Part shown: positions 26,199 to 36,645 of the stretch, piece by piece
Numbering within the stretch: position 1 is the stretch's first letter
Layout: every line of letters starts with the position of its first letter
Assembly: GCA_019059635.1 (NCBI GenBank)
Contig: JAGVRJ010000005.1
Coordinates: forward strand, 558,001 to 622,000
Direction of reading: 5' to 3'
Length of the DNA: 64,000 nucleotides
DNA from: Proales similis
Taxonomy: Eukaryota > Rotifera > Eurotatoria > Ploima > Proalidae
The notes under the pieces: generated by a model
Databases searched by the model: none
What the model was told of the DNA's origin: nothing
Seen by the model: only the letters and a program-made list of their open reading frames with translations
Translations under genes and position numbers: made by a program

Positions 26199-26461
26199 TT
26201 GTGTAAATTTCAGTTTTAATTAATCAAAAAAGCATGGCTTACAGGCTCTTATCTTGAACGAACGAGCAAATAAAATTGAGCATAGACGCTAAACGGGTCT
26301 GGTCTAAATTGATGCGATCGGGAATCTCTGGGCGTCTAAAGACTTTGCTGAGCTGCTTAAGCATCGACTTGACTGGCTCAGGCTTGATGGGCATCGGTGA
26401 CTTGAAGAGCGGTCGCGGCTGATCGTCTCTCACATTCTCTGCAATTTCTCAGCTTTCCTAG

Positions 26462-26790
26462 TCCAAAAGCAACATCCAAGCGCTGCGTCCAAGACCCCAA
26501 AACCAGATTCGCAGATTTCAAATGGCTTGCGATCCAAGCCGAGTGAGACTGGCGTTTTCCGTCTACCATCCAGCTGGCATCCCGTGTAGTTATGCTTTAT
26601 TAGGCCTTTCTGCCTCGCCCACGCCACACATGGAGGCACCAAATGAAACCAGTGACTTGCTCTCTGTAAGTCAATAGTCAAATTTCTTTTAAGATAAGCG
26701 CCAATTTCTCAATTGAATTTTCATTATCTTCATTATCACGGTCAAAAATTGTGTGCACAGCTGGCTAGAATCAACATTGGACACATGTGA
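26462..26790 (+). CDS. 3' exons of an unidentified small gene
   Basis: After a pyrimidine-rich acceptor (CTTTCCTAG) the frame is open for 68 codons (26462-26665), including ATG 26522. It ends at a consensus donor (TCT|GTAAGT) and resumes in phase after TGTGCACAG at 26761, closing with LARINIGHM and TGA at 26788. The in-phase splice through an otherwise stop-containing gap supports coding. The 5' part is unclear. It could begin at ATG 26522, at an unseen upstream exon, or by splicing from the previous gene, where a donor at 26160 is in phase. It converges on the SR-factor gene. Confidence 0.4.
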
Positions 26791-26826
26791 ATGCAACCCG
26801 ATATAGAGTCGACAAGAACAGAATTT

Positions 26827-27595
26827 TCAGTATCTGCGTCCACGCGAACGACTTCGGGAACGTCGTGATCGGTAACGATCTCTTGAACGCGATCGACTAA
26901 ATGAGACACTCGTTAGAGCAAGAGCAAGCAATGCGGCTGTCCAAAGCGAATTACCTGCGACGTCGAGAGCCTCCGTCACAATCTCTGGAAAAGTGTCCTC
27001 GTTGCCCGCACTGATAACAGCGCATGTTCGGATCGAAGCCTTTGCGAGTTCCTTTTGTTCTCGGACGCGCCATGGTAACCTTGAGTCGACTGTTTCCCAG
27101 CATCTTTTGATCCATTTCAGCCACGGCGGCCATCGCATCTGCTTTGCGTTTGAACACTACGAATGCAAAGCAGGGCGGATGTCTGGCCAGCCACACTTCT
27201 CTTAGCTCGCCGTATTGTCCAAACACTTTCTCTACTTCGCTTTTGCCCACGCTCTCTGTCAGGTCGGCCACGTGCACTCGACACTCCTCATGGTCGTCGG
27301 CACTGCCGCTTCGGCGTCGTCGTCTCTCTCTGCTTCTACTACGACTGCGGCTGTCACTGCGACTTCGGTGTCTTCTTCTCTCGTAGCGCTCATTGTTCCT
27401 GTCTCTTCGATTGTCTCCGTCTCTATTGTCGCTTGCTCGATACGATCGGTCGTCATCAGGGTGGCGACGATCTCTTCCAGAATCAGCACCCTCTCCGTAT
27501 CTGTCGTCATCTTTATTGCCGTTGTAGTTGCGTCTATCCGAATCTCTAGCTGGCCGAGGCGACCTGGATGGAGACCTGCTGACGTTAGTTGACAT
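26827..27595 (-). CDS. SR-family splicing factor with RRM and CCHC zinc knuckle
   Basis: Two exons, 27595-26955 and 26896-26827 (236 residues). The order is an N-terminal Arg/Asp/Ser-rich segment (residues 1-95, with SRSDSRSRSRSR), an RRM (RVHVADLTESVGKSEVEKVF; RNP1-like CFAFVVFKRK), a CCHC knuckle (CYQCGQRGHFSRDC), then an RS tail split by the intron and ending SRSRGRRY. RRM-knuckle-RS is the plan of SRSF7 and the RSZ/x16 group, which bind exonic enhancers and help define splice sites and mRNA export. The long RS-like segment before the RRM is unusual for that group. Phosphorylation by SRPK/CLK kinases would be expected from the RS repeats. Confidence 0.85.
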
Positions 27596-28677
27596 TTCTT
27601 TCCTGCTTTCTACTCTCCTCTATGACAATTACTAATCTAATTCGAGTCGAATGTTCAATCCCGGAATCAATCGCTCGAACTGCACCAAACAAGCAAGCGT
27701 TTCGTGTTCCTTCGCTATTATGAATATAGTTTCTCGCATAAGAATATTAACACACCCGCATACGTTCGCGTGAAGCATAAATTACCGTCCTCTTAGAACG
27801 TAAAGATAAGATTTTTGAAATTTAAAGTAGCTCCAGCTAGTCGGTTCTAGTTATCGGACGCTCATTCAGAAATCTGATAAACAAGCAGCTCTATTTACTA
27901 CTGCGCAAGAGAGCCATATCAGTGCGCGTTTAATTGTCAAGCGTCTATTTAAATGTTAATAAATAAACTTGATCAATTTTGGAGATGAACTTTGGAGATG
28001 ACGAAATAAAAGAAATAAAGAGCCTTTTCGCTCGCCCCCCTATCATCAACTGAAACTAAGTAAACGAAACACGTAAATTGCTACGCATCTAGATAACTAC
28101 TCTGGTCAAAGAAGTTGGTACATATCGAGAAATCAAATGAAAATAAAAAAATCAAAAACACTAAACGACGCCGCCGTCCATGACAAATGCTTCGTTTTTG
28201 TCATGGACTGATTCATTTTCGCTCAAATTATAATTGAAAAAAAAAGAAAAGGTGCGAGAAGCTAAACGAATGGAGCTCTTTGAAAGAAATAATCGTCGCC
28301 ATTCGCCGGCTGGGATTTTGGTGAAAAATCGATAGATCAGATGCACATATTGGCCTAAAGAGCAGTTAAATTGCTTAGAATTCGAGCACGAGAACTAAAC
28401 GATCAAAGTGAAGGAAAATTTGAGAAAAAAAAGTAGACAGAGAGAAAAGAAGGAAAAAGACTAAGGAGCGAGTAGCGATGTTGCGTTAAAACTGTCTGAC
28501 CCAAGTTTGATTGTTGCTTTCCTGTTTGTAATTGTGACCAGCTCTACATAAACTAGTGTCAATATCGATCAGCCAAATTACAAAGAACTTGAGATCAGCG
28601 TAGCTAAGAGCTCGAGGCGAATTACTCACGAATATTCCGGGTTAAACAACAACGGGCAGAGTGAAGGGGAGAGCAAA
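27596..28677. other. divergent promoter region of the SR factor and Pins genes
   Basis: About 1.1 kb between two head-to-head genes. A/T-rich, with no convincing ORF, RNA gene or repeat. No clear TATA box. The purine-rich leader just before the Pins ATG (28500-28677) is probably 5' UTR. Confidence 0.45.
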
Positions 28678-30640
28678 ATGCTGCGACTCGGCATGAACGA
28701 TCTGGCAAGCGAGGGCGAGCGGCTATGCAAATCGGGCGATTGTGCGAGCGGGATAAAATACTTCGAGTCCGCGTTGGACATGTATACGAATCGCAGAGAC
28801 GAGGTAGCCTCCGATGACGTGGAAAGACTTCGAATCGCTCAAATGCTGGCGGTAATTTACAATCAAATGGGAAACGCTTACTTCAGCCTGCAGGATTATG
28901 AAAGAGCGCTCGAGTGTCACAAGCGAGATCTAGACTTGTCAGAAGAGGTCGGTGACGACAGCGGCAAAGCAAAGGCCTGCGGCAACGTCGGCAATTGTCT
29001 CCAACTTCTCGGTGATCATGACCAGGCCATTTTGTATCTTTTGCGCAATCTCGAAATTTGCCGACAAATGCAGGACTCGAACGGCGAGGCCAGAGCATTG
29101 TACAATTTGGCCAACATCTATCAAGCCAAAGGAAAATTCATGGGCAAAATAACTTATTGCGAAGGATCCAACGACCCGAACAGCGGTCAAATAAACGAGC
29201 AGATAAAAGAGGTGCTCATGCAAGCGGTCTCTTATTACAAGCAAACGCTTGAATTTGTCTCTGCCAAAGACAGGGCAGCAGAAGGACGCACGTACGGAAA
29301 TCTGGGCAACACTTATTACTTTCTGGGTGACTTTGCTTCAGCCATTGAATGCCACTCGAAAAGACTAGAAATAGCGAAAGAATTCGGCGACAGAGCGGCC
29401 GAGAGAAGAGCGTACAGCAACTTGGGCAACGCCTTCATATTCATGGGACGGCTAAACGAAGGCATAGAGAACTACCTCAAGGCGATGAACGTTGCTCGAA
29501 GTCTGGGCGACAAAGCCATAGAAGCTCAAGCCTACTACAACCTTGGCAACGCCTACACCCTTCTAAAAGACTACTCGGTGGCGATTGACTTTCACTTGCG
29601 TCATTTACAGATCGCCCAATCCCTGGAAGATCGTGTAGGTGAGTCACGGGCCTACTGGTCGCTCGGCAATGCCTACGCGGCCCTGGGTGATTTGGACAAT
29701 GCCATCATTTACGCCAATCGTCATCTTAATGTGGCCAGGCGAATCGGAGACGCATCGTCCGAGTTGATCGCCAAAAAGAATCTGTCTGACTTTCAGTCGA
29801 TCTTGTATTCGTTTGATAGCGAGTCGGGCCTTTTCAGTAAGAGAATTTCTTCCAAATCCGCCTCTGAACTTTACACTTAATTTTTTCGCTTTGAAGCTCC
29901 AGTCTCTTCCAAGTACGGTCGAAAATACCTCAATCAGGCAAGTGAGATGAGCTTGAAATTGTTTATCAAATCAAATAACATTTGAATTTAAAAAGCAGTC
30001 TGGCTACAGATTGCCCAAATCCTCATCAATCGACTCTTTTTACACCAACACCGCTCTGGATACGACCCAAGTTTTAAAAATGAACAACTCATATCAGCAG
30101 AATCAGAATAATCGCAATTTGAACTTTTCGATCGCCAACTCGGACAGCAGCGATCAGCCTGAGAAAGAAGAGGACTTGTTCGACGTGCTGAGCAAATACC
30201 AGGCGTCTCGATTGGACGACCAAAGAGCTCCGATTCGTAAAGGAACGAACAGAAACGTGCCTGCAGTGAGTGAAAAAGAAAATCGAGCCAAGTCGCCGGA
30301 CGAGGCTTTTTTCGACCTCATCATGAGATCTCAAGGTCAGAGATTGGAAGAGCAGAGAACTCAGCTAATGACTCCTCGAGTGAAGAGATTCGAGGGAAAA
30401 AACTCGCCAACCAGTTCATACTCATCGCTGGCATCGGCAGACTCTGGTTCAAGGTCAATCGGCGCCCGCTTCTCGGACAGATTTCCCTTATTCAAGAGTA
30501 CAAACGCGCGGCAAGCAGTCACAGTCCCACCAAATGACGAGTTCTTCAACATGGTCCAGCGCGTACAGTCCAAGCGATTAGACGAGCAGCGTTCTAAAAT
30601 CAAAATGTCATTCAAGCTCAAAAAATTGTTAAAAAGATGA
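28678..30640 (+). CDS. GPSM2: Pins/LGN (GPSM2-like) spindle-orientation protein
   Basis: Exons 28678-29836, 29897-29937 and 29999-30640 encode 613 residues. The N-terminal half carries TPR repeats with the Pins-type signature (AKACGNVGNC, RTYGNLGNTYYFLGDF, RAYSNLGNAFIFMGRL, QAYYNLGNAYTLLKDY). The C-terminal half has three GoLoco motifs (FDVLSKYQASRLDDQR, FDLIMRSQGQRLEEQR, FNMVQRVQSKRLDEQR) whose Q..R pairs bind G-alpha-i/o GDP. Drosophila Pins also has three; vertebrate LGN has four. The protein links cortical G-alpha to Mud/NuMA and dynein in oriented division. The second intron must use a GC donor (CAG|GCAAGT at 29938), because the frame fails otherwise. Confidence 0.95.
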
Positions 30641-30815
30641 ACAGCCTTCGAGGCTCAGTTGGTTCCCTCTACTCCTCGCTCAACGGCCAAACAGCACATT
30701 CCCTGTCCATATAGATCAATTTACCATCTTTTTAACTAATTTTGTGTACAATTTTGGAAAGAGGCTTGAGCGGTCACTTAAACGATTTTTTACTGAGCTT
30801 TCATAAGGAAATATA

Positions 30816-30821
30816 AATAAA
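30816..30821 (+). terminator. polyadenylation signal AATAAA of the Pins gene
   Basis: AATAAA 176 bp after the Pins stop, and about 90 bp from the end of the convergent homeobox gene. Confidence 0.6.
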
Positions 30822-30909
30822 ACTTTTCATAGATCTTGTTTATTGGCATTGCTGGTACTAAAAGTTAAAAAAAGAAAGAAACGACAAGAAAAAATTTGGA
30901 AAGGTCCAA

Positions 30910-31617
30910 TCAAATACGCTTCGAATTGGCCAACTTTCGCTGCTTGCTCCTTGTGTTTTTGAACCAAGTCTGAATTGACGATATTGAAACGCTCAGCTGG
31001 CTGGACATGGCTTCCAACATGTCCTTGGTCGGATATTTGGTCTGTTCGAAGACGGAGAGCAAATAGCGTCTGTCTTGCGCCGAGAATGTTGTCCTCATTC
31101 GTTTGCGGGGTTCATCAGAGTCCAGTAGCTCGTCAAGTTCTTTGTCTAGAATCGAGAATGAAGCTTATAACAAACCGGTGACTTGGATGGTTTCCGACTT
31201 ACCAAGCTCTTTGACCAGATTCCTCGGAGCCAGCATCTGTACACGGACAGTTTTGGCGGTGATGGGAGTAGACACATCGCTTGAAGCATTAATTTGTGCT
31301 TGATAAGGAAATTCGATGCAACTGGTGGTGCTGGACAAACACAAATCGCTAGATTCAACTGAATCGACCCACGACGTGGAACCGGAAACAGATGAGCTGT
31401 AGTAACCTGATGAAGTATCAAACGAAGCGAAACCCTGATTTACGGGAGAATAGGAATAGGATGAATAAAATGAAGGCAATGGCCAGTAAGACGGGTAAGA
31501 ATTGCTATAGTCGCATGAACCGAGATCGGCGGTTTGGTAGAAAGGAAAGTAGTAGGGTGTGTTGTTAGGCTCATTCTCGAGCGGGCTTGAGGCGTAGGGC
31601 ATGTAGCTTGATTCCAT
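30910..31617 (-). CDS. divergent homeodomain transcription factor
   Basis: Two exons, 31617-31203 and 31145-30910 (216 residues), with donor GTAAGT and acceptor TTCTAG, phase kept. The first 130 residues are Ser/Tyr/Pro-rich (SYSPVNQGFASF) as in transactivation regions. The homeodomain is at the extreme C-terminus. It runs from RKRMRTTFSAQDRR through FEQTKYPTKDMLEAM to helix 3, IQTWFKNTRSKQRK. W48, F49, N51 and R53 are present. Position 50 is Lys, as in Bicoid/Otx/Six-type DNA preference for TAATCC, and position 52 is Thr where Arg is usual. It does not fit a named class by eye; a fast-evolving PRD- or ANTP-like gene is most likely. Confidence 0.85.
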
Positions 31618-31657
31618 TGTAGGTGCTGTTGTTGTACACGAAAAAGAGAGCAAACGG

Positions 31658-31665
31658 TTTTTATA
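31658..31665 (-). promoter_or_regulatory. TATA box of the homeobox gene
   Basis: TATAAAAA on the minus strand, 41 bp before the ATG at 31617, implying a very short 5' leader. Confidence 0.55.
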
Positions 31666-32096
31666 GCCTGAGGGCCACACTCATTGAAAGCTTGATGAAC
31701 ATCATCATCATCGTCTAATTGGGATAAGTGTGAGTGAAAACAGTGAAATTCAATTTTGAAATTGGTCTTCGTTCATTATTGGTCGTCTAATAGACCACCC
31801 GGGCAAACTTAATTGTTTTGAATAACGCTGCAGCCCAGCCGTGTTGGCGTGTGCATTCGTAGGTGTGTGTCTGATTGGTGTCCTCTCCAAACGATGAGCA
31901 TGATCAGCCTAATTGATGCGCTGATTAATTGATAAGTGTCAATTTGAGTGAGATAAGCGAAGTCCACTCCGTTCGCATCCCATTTGGACGCGCAAGTTGA
32001 TTTGGAAGCAAAATTTTGCCAGTATACCATCAAGTACTCGGCGCGACTAGAGTGGTCGAACATATCACTAATTAGCCTCGTCTCTATGCACATACG
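31666..32096. other. divergent promoter region, homeobox gene and YOD1
   Basis: About 430 bp between head-to-head genes. No coding segment or repeat of note; I see no TATA box on the YOD1 side. Confidence 0.4.
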
Positions 32097-33017
32097 ATGG
32101 GTGACGTGCGAAATTTGACGTTAAGGGTGCGGACCAAGAATGGAATGATAAGGATACCCTATTTGACTGAGGCCAGTTGTTACAGCGATCTCAAGACTGC
32201 AGTCTCCGATCAGACTGGAATGGTAATCTCTTCGATACGCCTGCTCAAAGGCTACCCTCCCAAAGCAGTCGAAGATTCGCTCGAGGCCAGCACACTCAAG
32301 GATTTGAACGTCAAAGACGGAGAGCTCTTTACTTTGGAGGACATTTCATCGGGCAGTAGCCAGCGACCAGCTTCCCCGCCCAGGCGCGTCGAAAGAGCAG
32401 AGCCTAAAAGAACTCTGAAACGCAAAGTCGTTCCGGCCAATAACTCGTGTCTGTTCACCAGCATCCACTATGTGATGCAGAACGGCAAGCTTGATCTCAA
32501 ATGTCAAAAAGAAATGCGCGAGCTGATTGCGCGAACGGTCAGGCAAGACCCAATTACGTTTAACGAAGCCATACTAGGAAAAAGCAACCCAAAATACTGC
32601 GAGTGGATTCAAAATCCGACATCGTGGGGCGGCTCAATCGAATGCATGATTCTCTCCAAATATTACAAGACCGAGATCGGCGTGGTTGATATCCGCACAG
32701 GCCGCATAGACCGATTTGGCGAGTCGGAAAACTATCCGCTTCGAGTATTTATCATCTACGACGGCATCCATTTCGACCCTCTTTACATGTCAAGCGAACA
32801 GGTCAATGCGCCGATACAGACCATGTTCTCAGTGGACGACGCGCAAGTTCTAATCGAGGCGCAGAAGATGGCCGATGAGCTGAAGCAGGCGCGCAAGTTT
32901 ACCGACGTTCAAAACTTCAAGCTCAGATGCCTTGGCTGTCAAGAGCTGCTCAAAGGCCAGCAAGAGGCCCAGACTCACGCGGAGAAAACCGGCCACACTA
33001 ATTTTGGCGAAGTCTAG
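32097..33017 (+). CDS. YOD1: YOD1/OTU1 deubiquitinase
   Basis: Single exon, 306 residues. The order is an N-terminal ubiquitin-like (UBX-type) fold (residues 5-85, LTLRVRTKNGMIRI ... LKGYPPKAV), an OTU domain (about 115-240), and a C2H2 zinc finger at the end (LRCLGCQELL ... THAEKTGH). The active-site Cys is in NSCLF, the structural WGG is present, and the catalytic His is in YDGIHFDPL. YOD1 works with p97/VCP in ER-associated degradation and trims K11/K27/K29-type chains. The residue three before the catalytic Cys is Asn (ANNSCLF) where other YOD1 proteins have Asp (DNSC). Confidence 0.95.
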   Translation: MGDVRNLTLRVRTKNGMIRIPYLTEASCYSDLKTAVSDQTGMVISSIRLLKGYPPKAVEDSLEASTLKDLNVKDGELFTLEDISSGSSQRPASPPRRVERAEPKRTLKRKVVPANNSCLFTSIHYVMQNGKLDLKCQKEMRELIARTVRQDPITFNEAILGKSNPKYCEWIQNPTSWGGSIECMILSKYYKTEIGVVDIRTGRIDRFGESENYPLRVFIIYDGIHFDPLYMSSEQVNAPIQTMFSVDDAQVLIEAQKMADELKQARKFTDVQNFKLRCLGCQELLKGQQEAQTHAEKTGHTNFGEV

Positions 33018-33320
33018 CTCGCACCACTGTCTAGCAGAAATGTTTATTCTAATTTTTTTAATCCTTGAGCGAGATTAAATCAAGTGAATTTTACTTTCGA
33101 TTCAAGAATTTACAATCTTCGAGCCCTTAAATAAATAACGAAACAAATGCCAATTTATCTGCTCAGCTGCATGAACCAAGTCTAAAAATATGCTCGCCGG
33201 CGTTTTATTCGTTGTCTCACTCGCTGTACACACACGCGAGCACAATTTTGATCAAACTTTCATAATTAGGGTTTTAAGTTCAGTGATTAACTCTACTTTT
33301 GCGATATTAAGAAGGAATAA
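33018..33320. other. YOD1 3' region and PPCS 5' region
   Basis: About 300 bp. An AATAAA near 33130 is the likely YOD1 polyadenylation signal. A 49-codon ORF (33190-33339) overlaps the PPCS start in another frame and is probably chance or a uORF. Confidence 0.4.
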
Positions 33321-34292
33321 ATGGCCCAAGATTTGACAGACCAGGTCGAGTTGGCGGCCGAGCTTAAATCGAACATCGAACAATTCGTACAAAATCAGAT
33401 TCAGGTGAATTAGAGCAGCAGCGGTTGATATTGAATAAAAAAAAACTGTCATCTCAAACAGAAGGGCAATCGGCTAGTGGTGATCACATCGGGCGGAACA
33501 ACTGTTCCTCTTGAAAGGAAAACTGTACGCTTCATCGACAACTTCAGCCAAGGAACTCGAGGGGCGGCTTCGGCTGAGCACTTTTTGAAAAACTCCTACT
33601 CGGTCATATTCCTGCATCGGCGTCATTCGTTCAAACCGTTCGAACGACATTTGGCCAATCTGAACTTGTTCGAGTTTGTTTCCAACACTGGCAACAACTT
33701 GAATCAAAACGACGATCTGAAGCGATTCAAGCAAATTCAGAGCGACTACTTGCTGGCGCGAGGACAACTCCTCTGCGTTGACTTTATTAGTCTATTCGAG
33801 TATTTCGCCCTGCTTAAGTACATATGCGTTCAAGTCGAGCCGATGGGAGCCAGAGCGATGATCTATCTGGCTGCCGCAGTCAGCGATTTCTTCATTCCCA
33901 ACGAAGAACTGCCTGTTCACAAGATTCAGTCGAACAGAGACGGACTCGAACTTCATCTAAAGCCGGTCCCTAAACTGCTCGGAAAGCTTAGAAGCGAATG
34001 GTGTCCGAATGCTTACATAGTCTCGTTCAAGCTTGAAACCGACGACAGCATACTCGAGTCGAAGGCGCGTGGCTCACTCGCCAAGTACAATCATCATGTG
34101 GTCATTGCCAACATCCTTGAAACACGCAAGAAACGAGTGGAAATCATCTATGCCGGCGACGGAACCGAATCTATTCGGCTGCCCGACGACATGCACGAAA
34201 TAGAAGAGCTCATCATCAAGTCGCTTCGAAATCATCATTCACAATTCATTGACGTGCAAGTTCAATCCAGCTCCGAACATCCCAGTAAATAG
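33321..34292 (+). CDS. PPCS: phosphopantothenate-cysteine ligase
   Basis: Exons 33321-33404 and 33462-34292 (304 residues). It matches the eukaryotic CoaB-type fold: [20 protein letters not shown] near residue 33, then [10 protein letters not shown], a central [30 protein letters not shown] and VSFKLETD. The enzyme joins 4'-phosphopantothenate and cysteine in coenzyme A synthesis. It acts in the cytosol. An AATAAA lies about 20 bp after the stop. A donor at 34285 (CCA|GTAAAT) could instead join, in phase, a coding-like segment at 34393-34502, giving a different C-terminus. Confidence 0.93.
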
Positions 34293-34392
34293 TGTTCATC
34301 GGTTGATGCTTCAAAATAAATCGCGAATCAATTTACAAACTAAAACATTGAATGAATTCACGGGACTGGTATTCCTCAGAATTGTCTCAGAG

Positions 34393-34502
34393 TGCGCCTA
34401 TCCCTGTTCGATCAAAGACAATATTTCTCCCTCATCTTCGAACTACCTGAGTTCAATCCTGAGCTGAACTCGATGCTGCTAGCAATCACTGCGAATCGGT
34501 GA
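34393..34502 (+). CDS. possible alternative 3' exon of PPCS
   Basis: An open segment after AG at 34391-34392 reads LSLFDQRQYFSLIFELPEFN and on to TGA at 34500. It is phase-compatible with the PPCS donor at 34285 and looks protein-like, but the acceptor is weak and I cannot match the C-terminus to known PPCS proteins. It may be chance. Confidence 0.25.
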
Positions 34503-34749
34503 ACTGTTCGTTAGAATCTATTGCTAAGCACGCCTGCACCAATGAGTTGAAATAGATTTTTCTAGATGTTCATCCAAATCGAGCGTCAACTTTATTTTAG
34601 AACTTGTTACGGGCAAATGCATAAGCGAGGAGAGAGCGAGCGAGAACGACAGCGAATCAAAACGTTCGTTGCTTAACGCGTTCCTCTCGCTCGTTCTCTC
34701 TTGCGAATCGAATTCAACTCGAGTAAAAGTTAAGAAAAGTTTAAGAAAA

Positions 34750-36419
34750 ATGCTAAAGCAGCAGTTGCGATTGAGTTTGAGACTGGGCAGCCTGGCGGCC
34801 ACACCCCGCTTTTACACCCAAGGCCTCAGTCCAAGTGTGCTCAACTCGCTCAAAGTCAAAGAGACTTTGGCCAAAAAGAGAGAAGAAGCACTTGTGGGCG
34901 GCGGACAGAAGCGTATTGAATCGCAGCACAAAAAGGGCAAGCTCACTGCTCGTGAGAGAATCGACTTGCTGCTCGACGGCGGCTCGTTTGTCGAGTATGG
35001 TGCGTTCATGGAACATCGTTGTTCCAACTTTGGAATGGAAAAGGAGAAATACCTCGGCGACAGTGTGGTAACAGGGCGTGGCATGATCAACGGTCGGCCA
35101 GTGTTCGTATTCAGTCAAGACTTTACCGTGTTCGGCGGCAGCTTGTCCAGTGTTCACGCACAGAAAATATGCCGAATTATGGACCAGGCGATGCTTGTTG
35201 GCGCGCCAGTCATCGGTCTCAACGATTCGGGCGGCGCTCGTATCCAAGAAGGAGTCGAGTCGCTTGCCGGCTACGCTGACATCTTCCAGCGAAACGTTCT
35301 TGCCAGCGGTGTCGTCCCACAAATCTCACTCATCATGGGTCCTTGCGCTGGTGGTGCAGTCTACAGTCCGGCCTTGACCGACTTCACATTCATGGTTCAG
35401 GACAGCTCTTACTTGTTCATTACCGGCCCAGATGTGGTCAAGTCGGTGACTGGCGAGGAAGTGAGCCAGCAGGAGCTCGGTGGAGCCACTGTCCACACCA
35501 CCCAGAGTGGCGTAGCTCATTTGGCCTACGAAAACGACGTCGATGCTCTCACTCGACTCCGCTACCTCATGAGCTTCTTGCCCAACTCGAACAGAGAGAG
35601 CGCTCCCATTCGAAAGTCAGACGATCCTGCCGACCGTCTCGTCCCGAGCTTGGACCAACTTGTTCCGCTCGACAACTCGCACGCCTACGACATGAAAGAG
35701 ATCATCTACGGCACAATTGACGAGGGCGACTTTTACGAGCTCATGCCAGACTACGCCAAGAACATTATAATCGGTTTCGGTCGAATGAACGGTCGCACTG
35801 TGGGCATTGTGGCCAACCAGCCCAAGGTCGCTGCCGGCTGCCTGGACATAAACGCTTCGGTGAAAGCCGCTCGATTTGTTCGCTTCTGCGATGCCTTTAA
35901 CATTCCGCTGGTTACATTCGTCGATGTGCCCGGATTCTTGCCAGGAACCGCACAAGAATACAACGGAATCATTCGCCATGGCGCCAAGCTACTCTACGCC
36001 TATGCCGAGGCCACTGTGCCCAAGATAACTGTGATCACGCGAAAAGCTTACGGAGGTAGGTTCAAAACAAAACGTCTGTGATGGGCATTGTTTCACATTG
36101 TTTCCAAGGCGCGTACGATGTGATGAGCTCGAAGCATTTGAGAGGAGACGTCAACTACGCTTGGCCGACCGCGGAGGTTGCCGTGATGGGTGCTGCTGGC
36201 GCAGTAAAAATCATCTTCAAAGGCGACAAAAACATCCAAGAGAGAGAGAAAGAGTACATTGACAAGTTTGCCAACCCGTTCCCGGCAGCCACACTCGGCT
36301 ATGTGGACGATGTGATCGAGCCGCGATACACTCGAATGAAAATCTGCCAAGATTTGGAGCTCTTGAGCAGCAAGAAGCTGGAGAATCCCAAAAAGAAGCA
36401 TGACAACATTCCTCTTTGA
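34750..36419 (+). CDS. PCCB: propionyl-CoA carboxylase beta subunit, mitochondrial
   Basis: Exons 34750-36055 and 36109-36419 give 538 residues, against 539 in human. The N-terminus is a mitochondrial presequence ([15 protein letters not shown], Arg/Leu-rich, no acid). The carboxyltransferase motifs are clear: [13 protein letters not shown], the acyl-CoA oxyanion-hole glycines in [26 protein letters not shown], and the C-terminal [10 protein letters not shown] and KAYGGAYDVM, which spans the splice. PCC makes methylmalonyl-CoA from propionyl-CoA (Val, Ile, Met, Thr and odd-chain lipid breakdown). ATG 34750 is chosen because it yields the presequence; the frame is open further upstream. Confidence 0.97.
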
Positions 36420-36488
36420 ATGGATTGCGGCATGCTTTGCCTGCTTAGCCAATTATAGCCCGGCTTTTAGTTGCTTCTTGTTTGAAAG

Positions 36489-36494
36489 AATAAA
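36489..36494 (+). terminator. polyadenylation signal AATAAA of PCCB
   Basis: AATAAA 70 bp after the PCCB stop, before the convergent Ig-protein gene. Confidence 0.6.
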
Positions 36495-36645
36495 GCAGAC
36501 GAGTTGAGAAGAAATTCAGTCAGTTTAAAATCGACGTTGGTTAGTTTGTTTATTTCTTGTATGAACATCTGAGAGAAGGGGGGTGAGGGGCGGGACTGAT
36601 GGCTGATCACGGTTAGAAAACGCAACTTGATTGAATTAAACTTGC

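Noticed and set aside
26239-26433. 64-codon minus-strand ORF ending near 26239
   Set aside because: Its composition looks coding, but it starts at GTG, no phase-correct upstream exon could be found on that strand, and the overlapping plus strand has splice-supported coding just downstream. Left as unresolved.
28161-28346. 61-codon minus-strand ORF between the SR factor and Pins genes
   Set aside because: No splice partner, no domain, and low-complexity Phe/Asn codons from A/T-rich DNA.
33190-33339. 49-codon ORF with a signal-peptide-like start overlapping the PPCS ATG
   Set aside because: It overlaps a well-supported start in another frame, has no domain, and hydrophobic short ORFs are common by chance.
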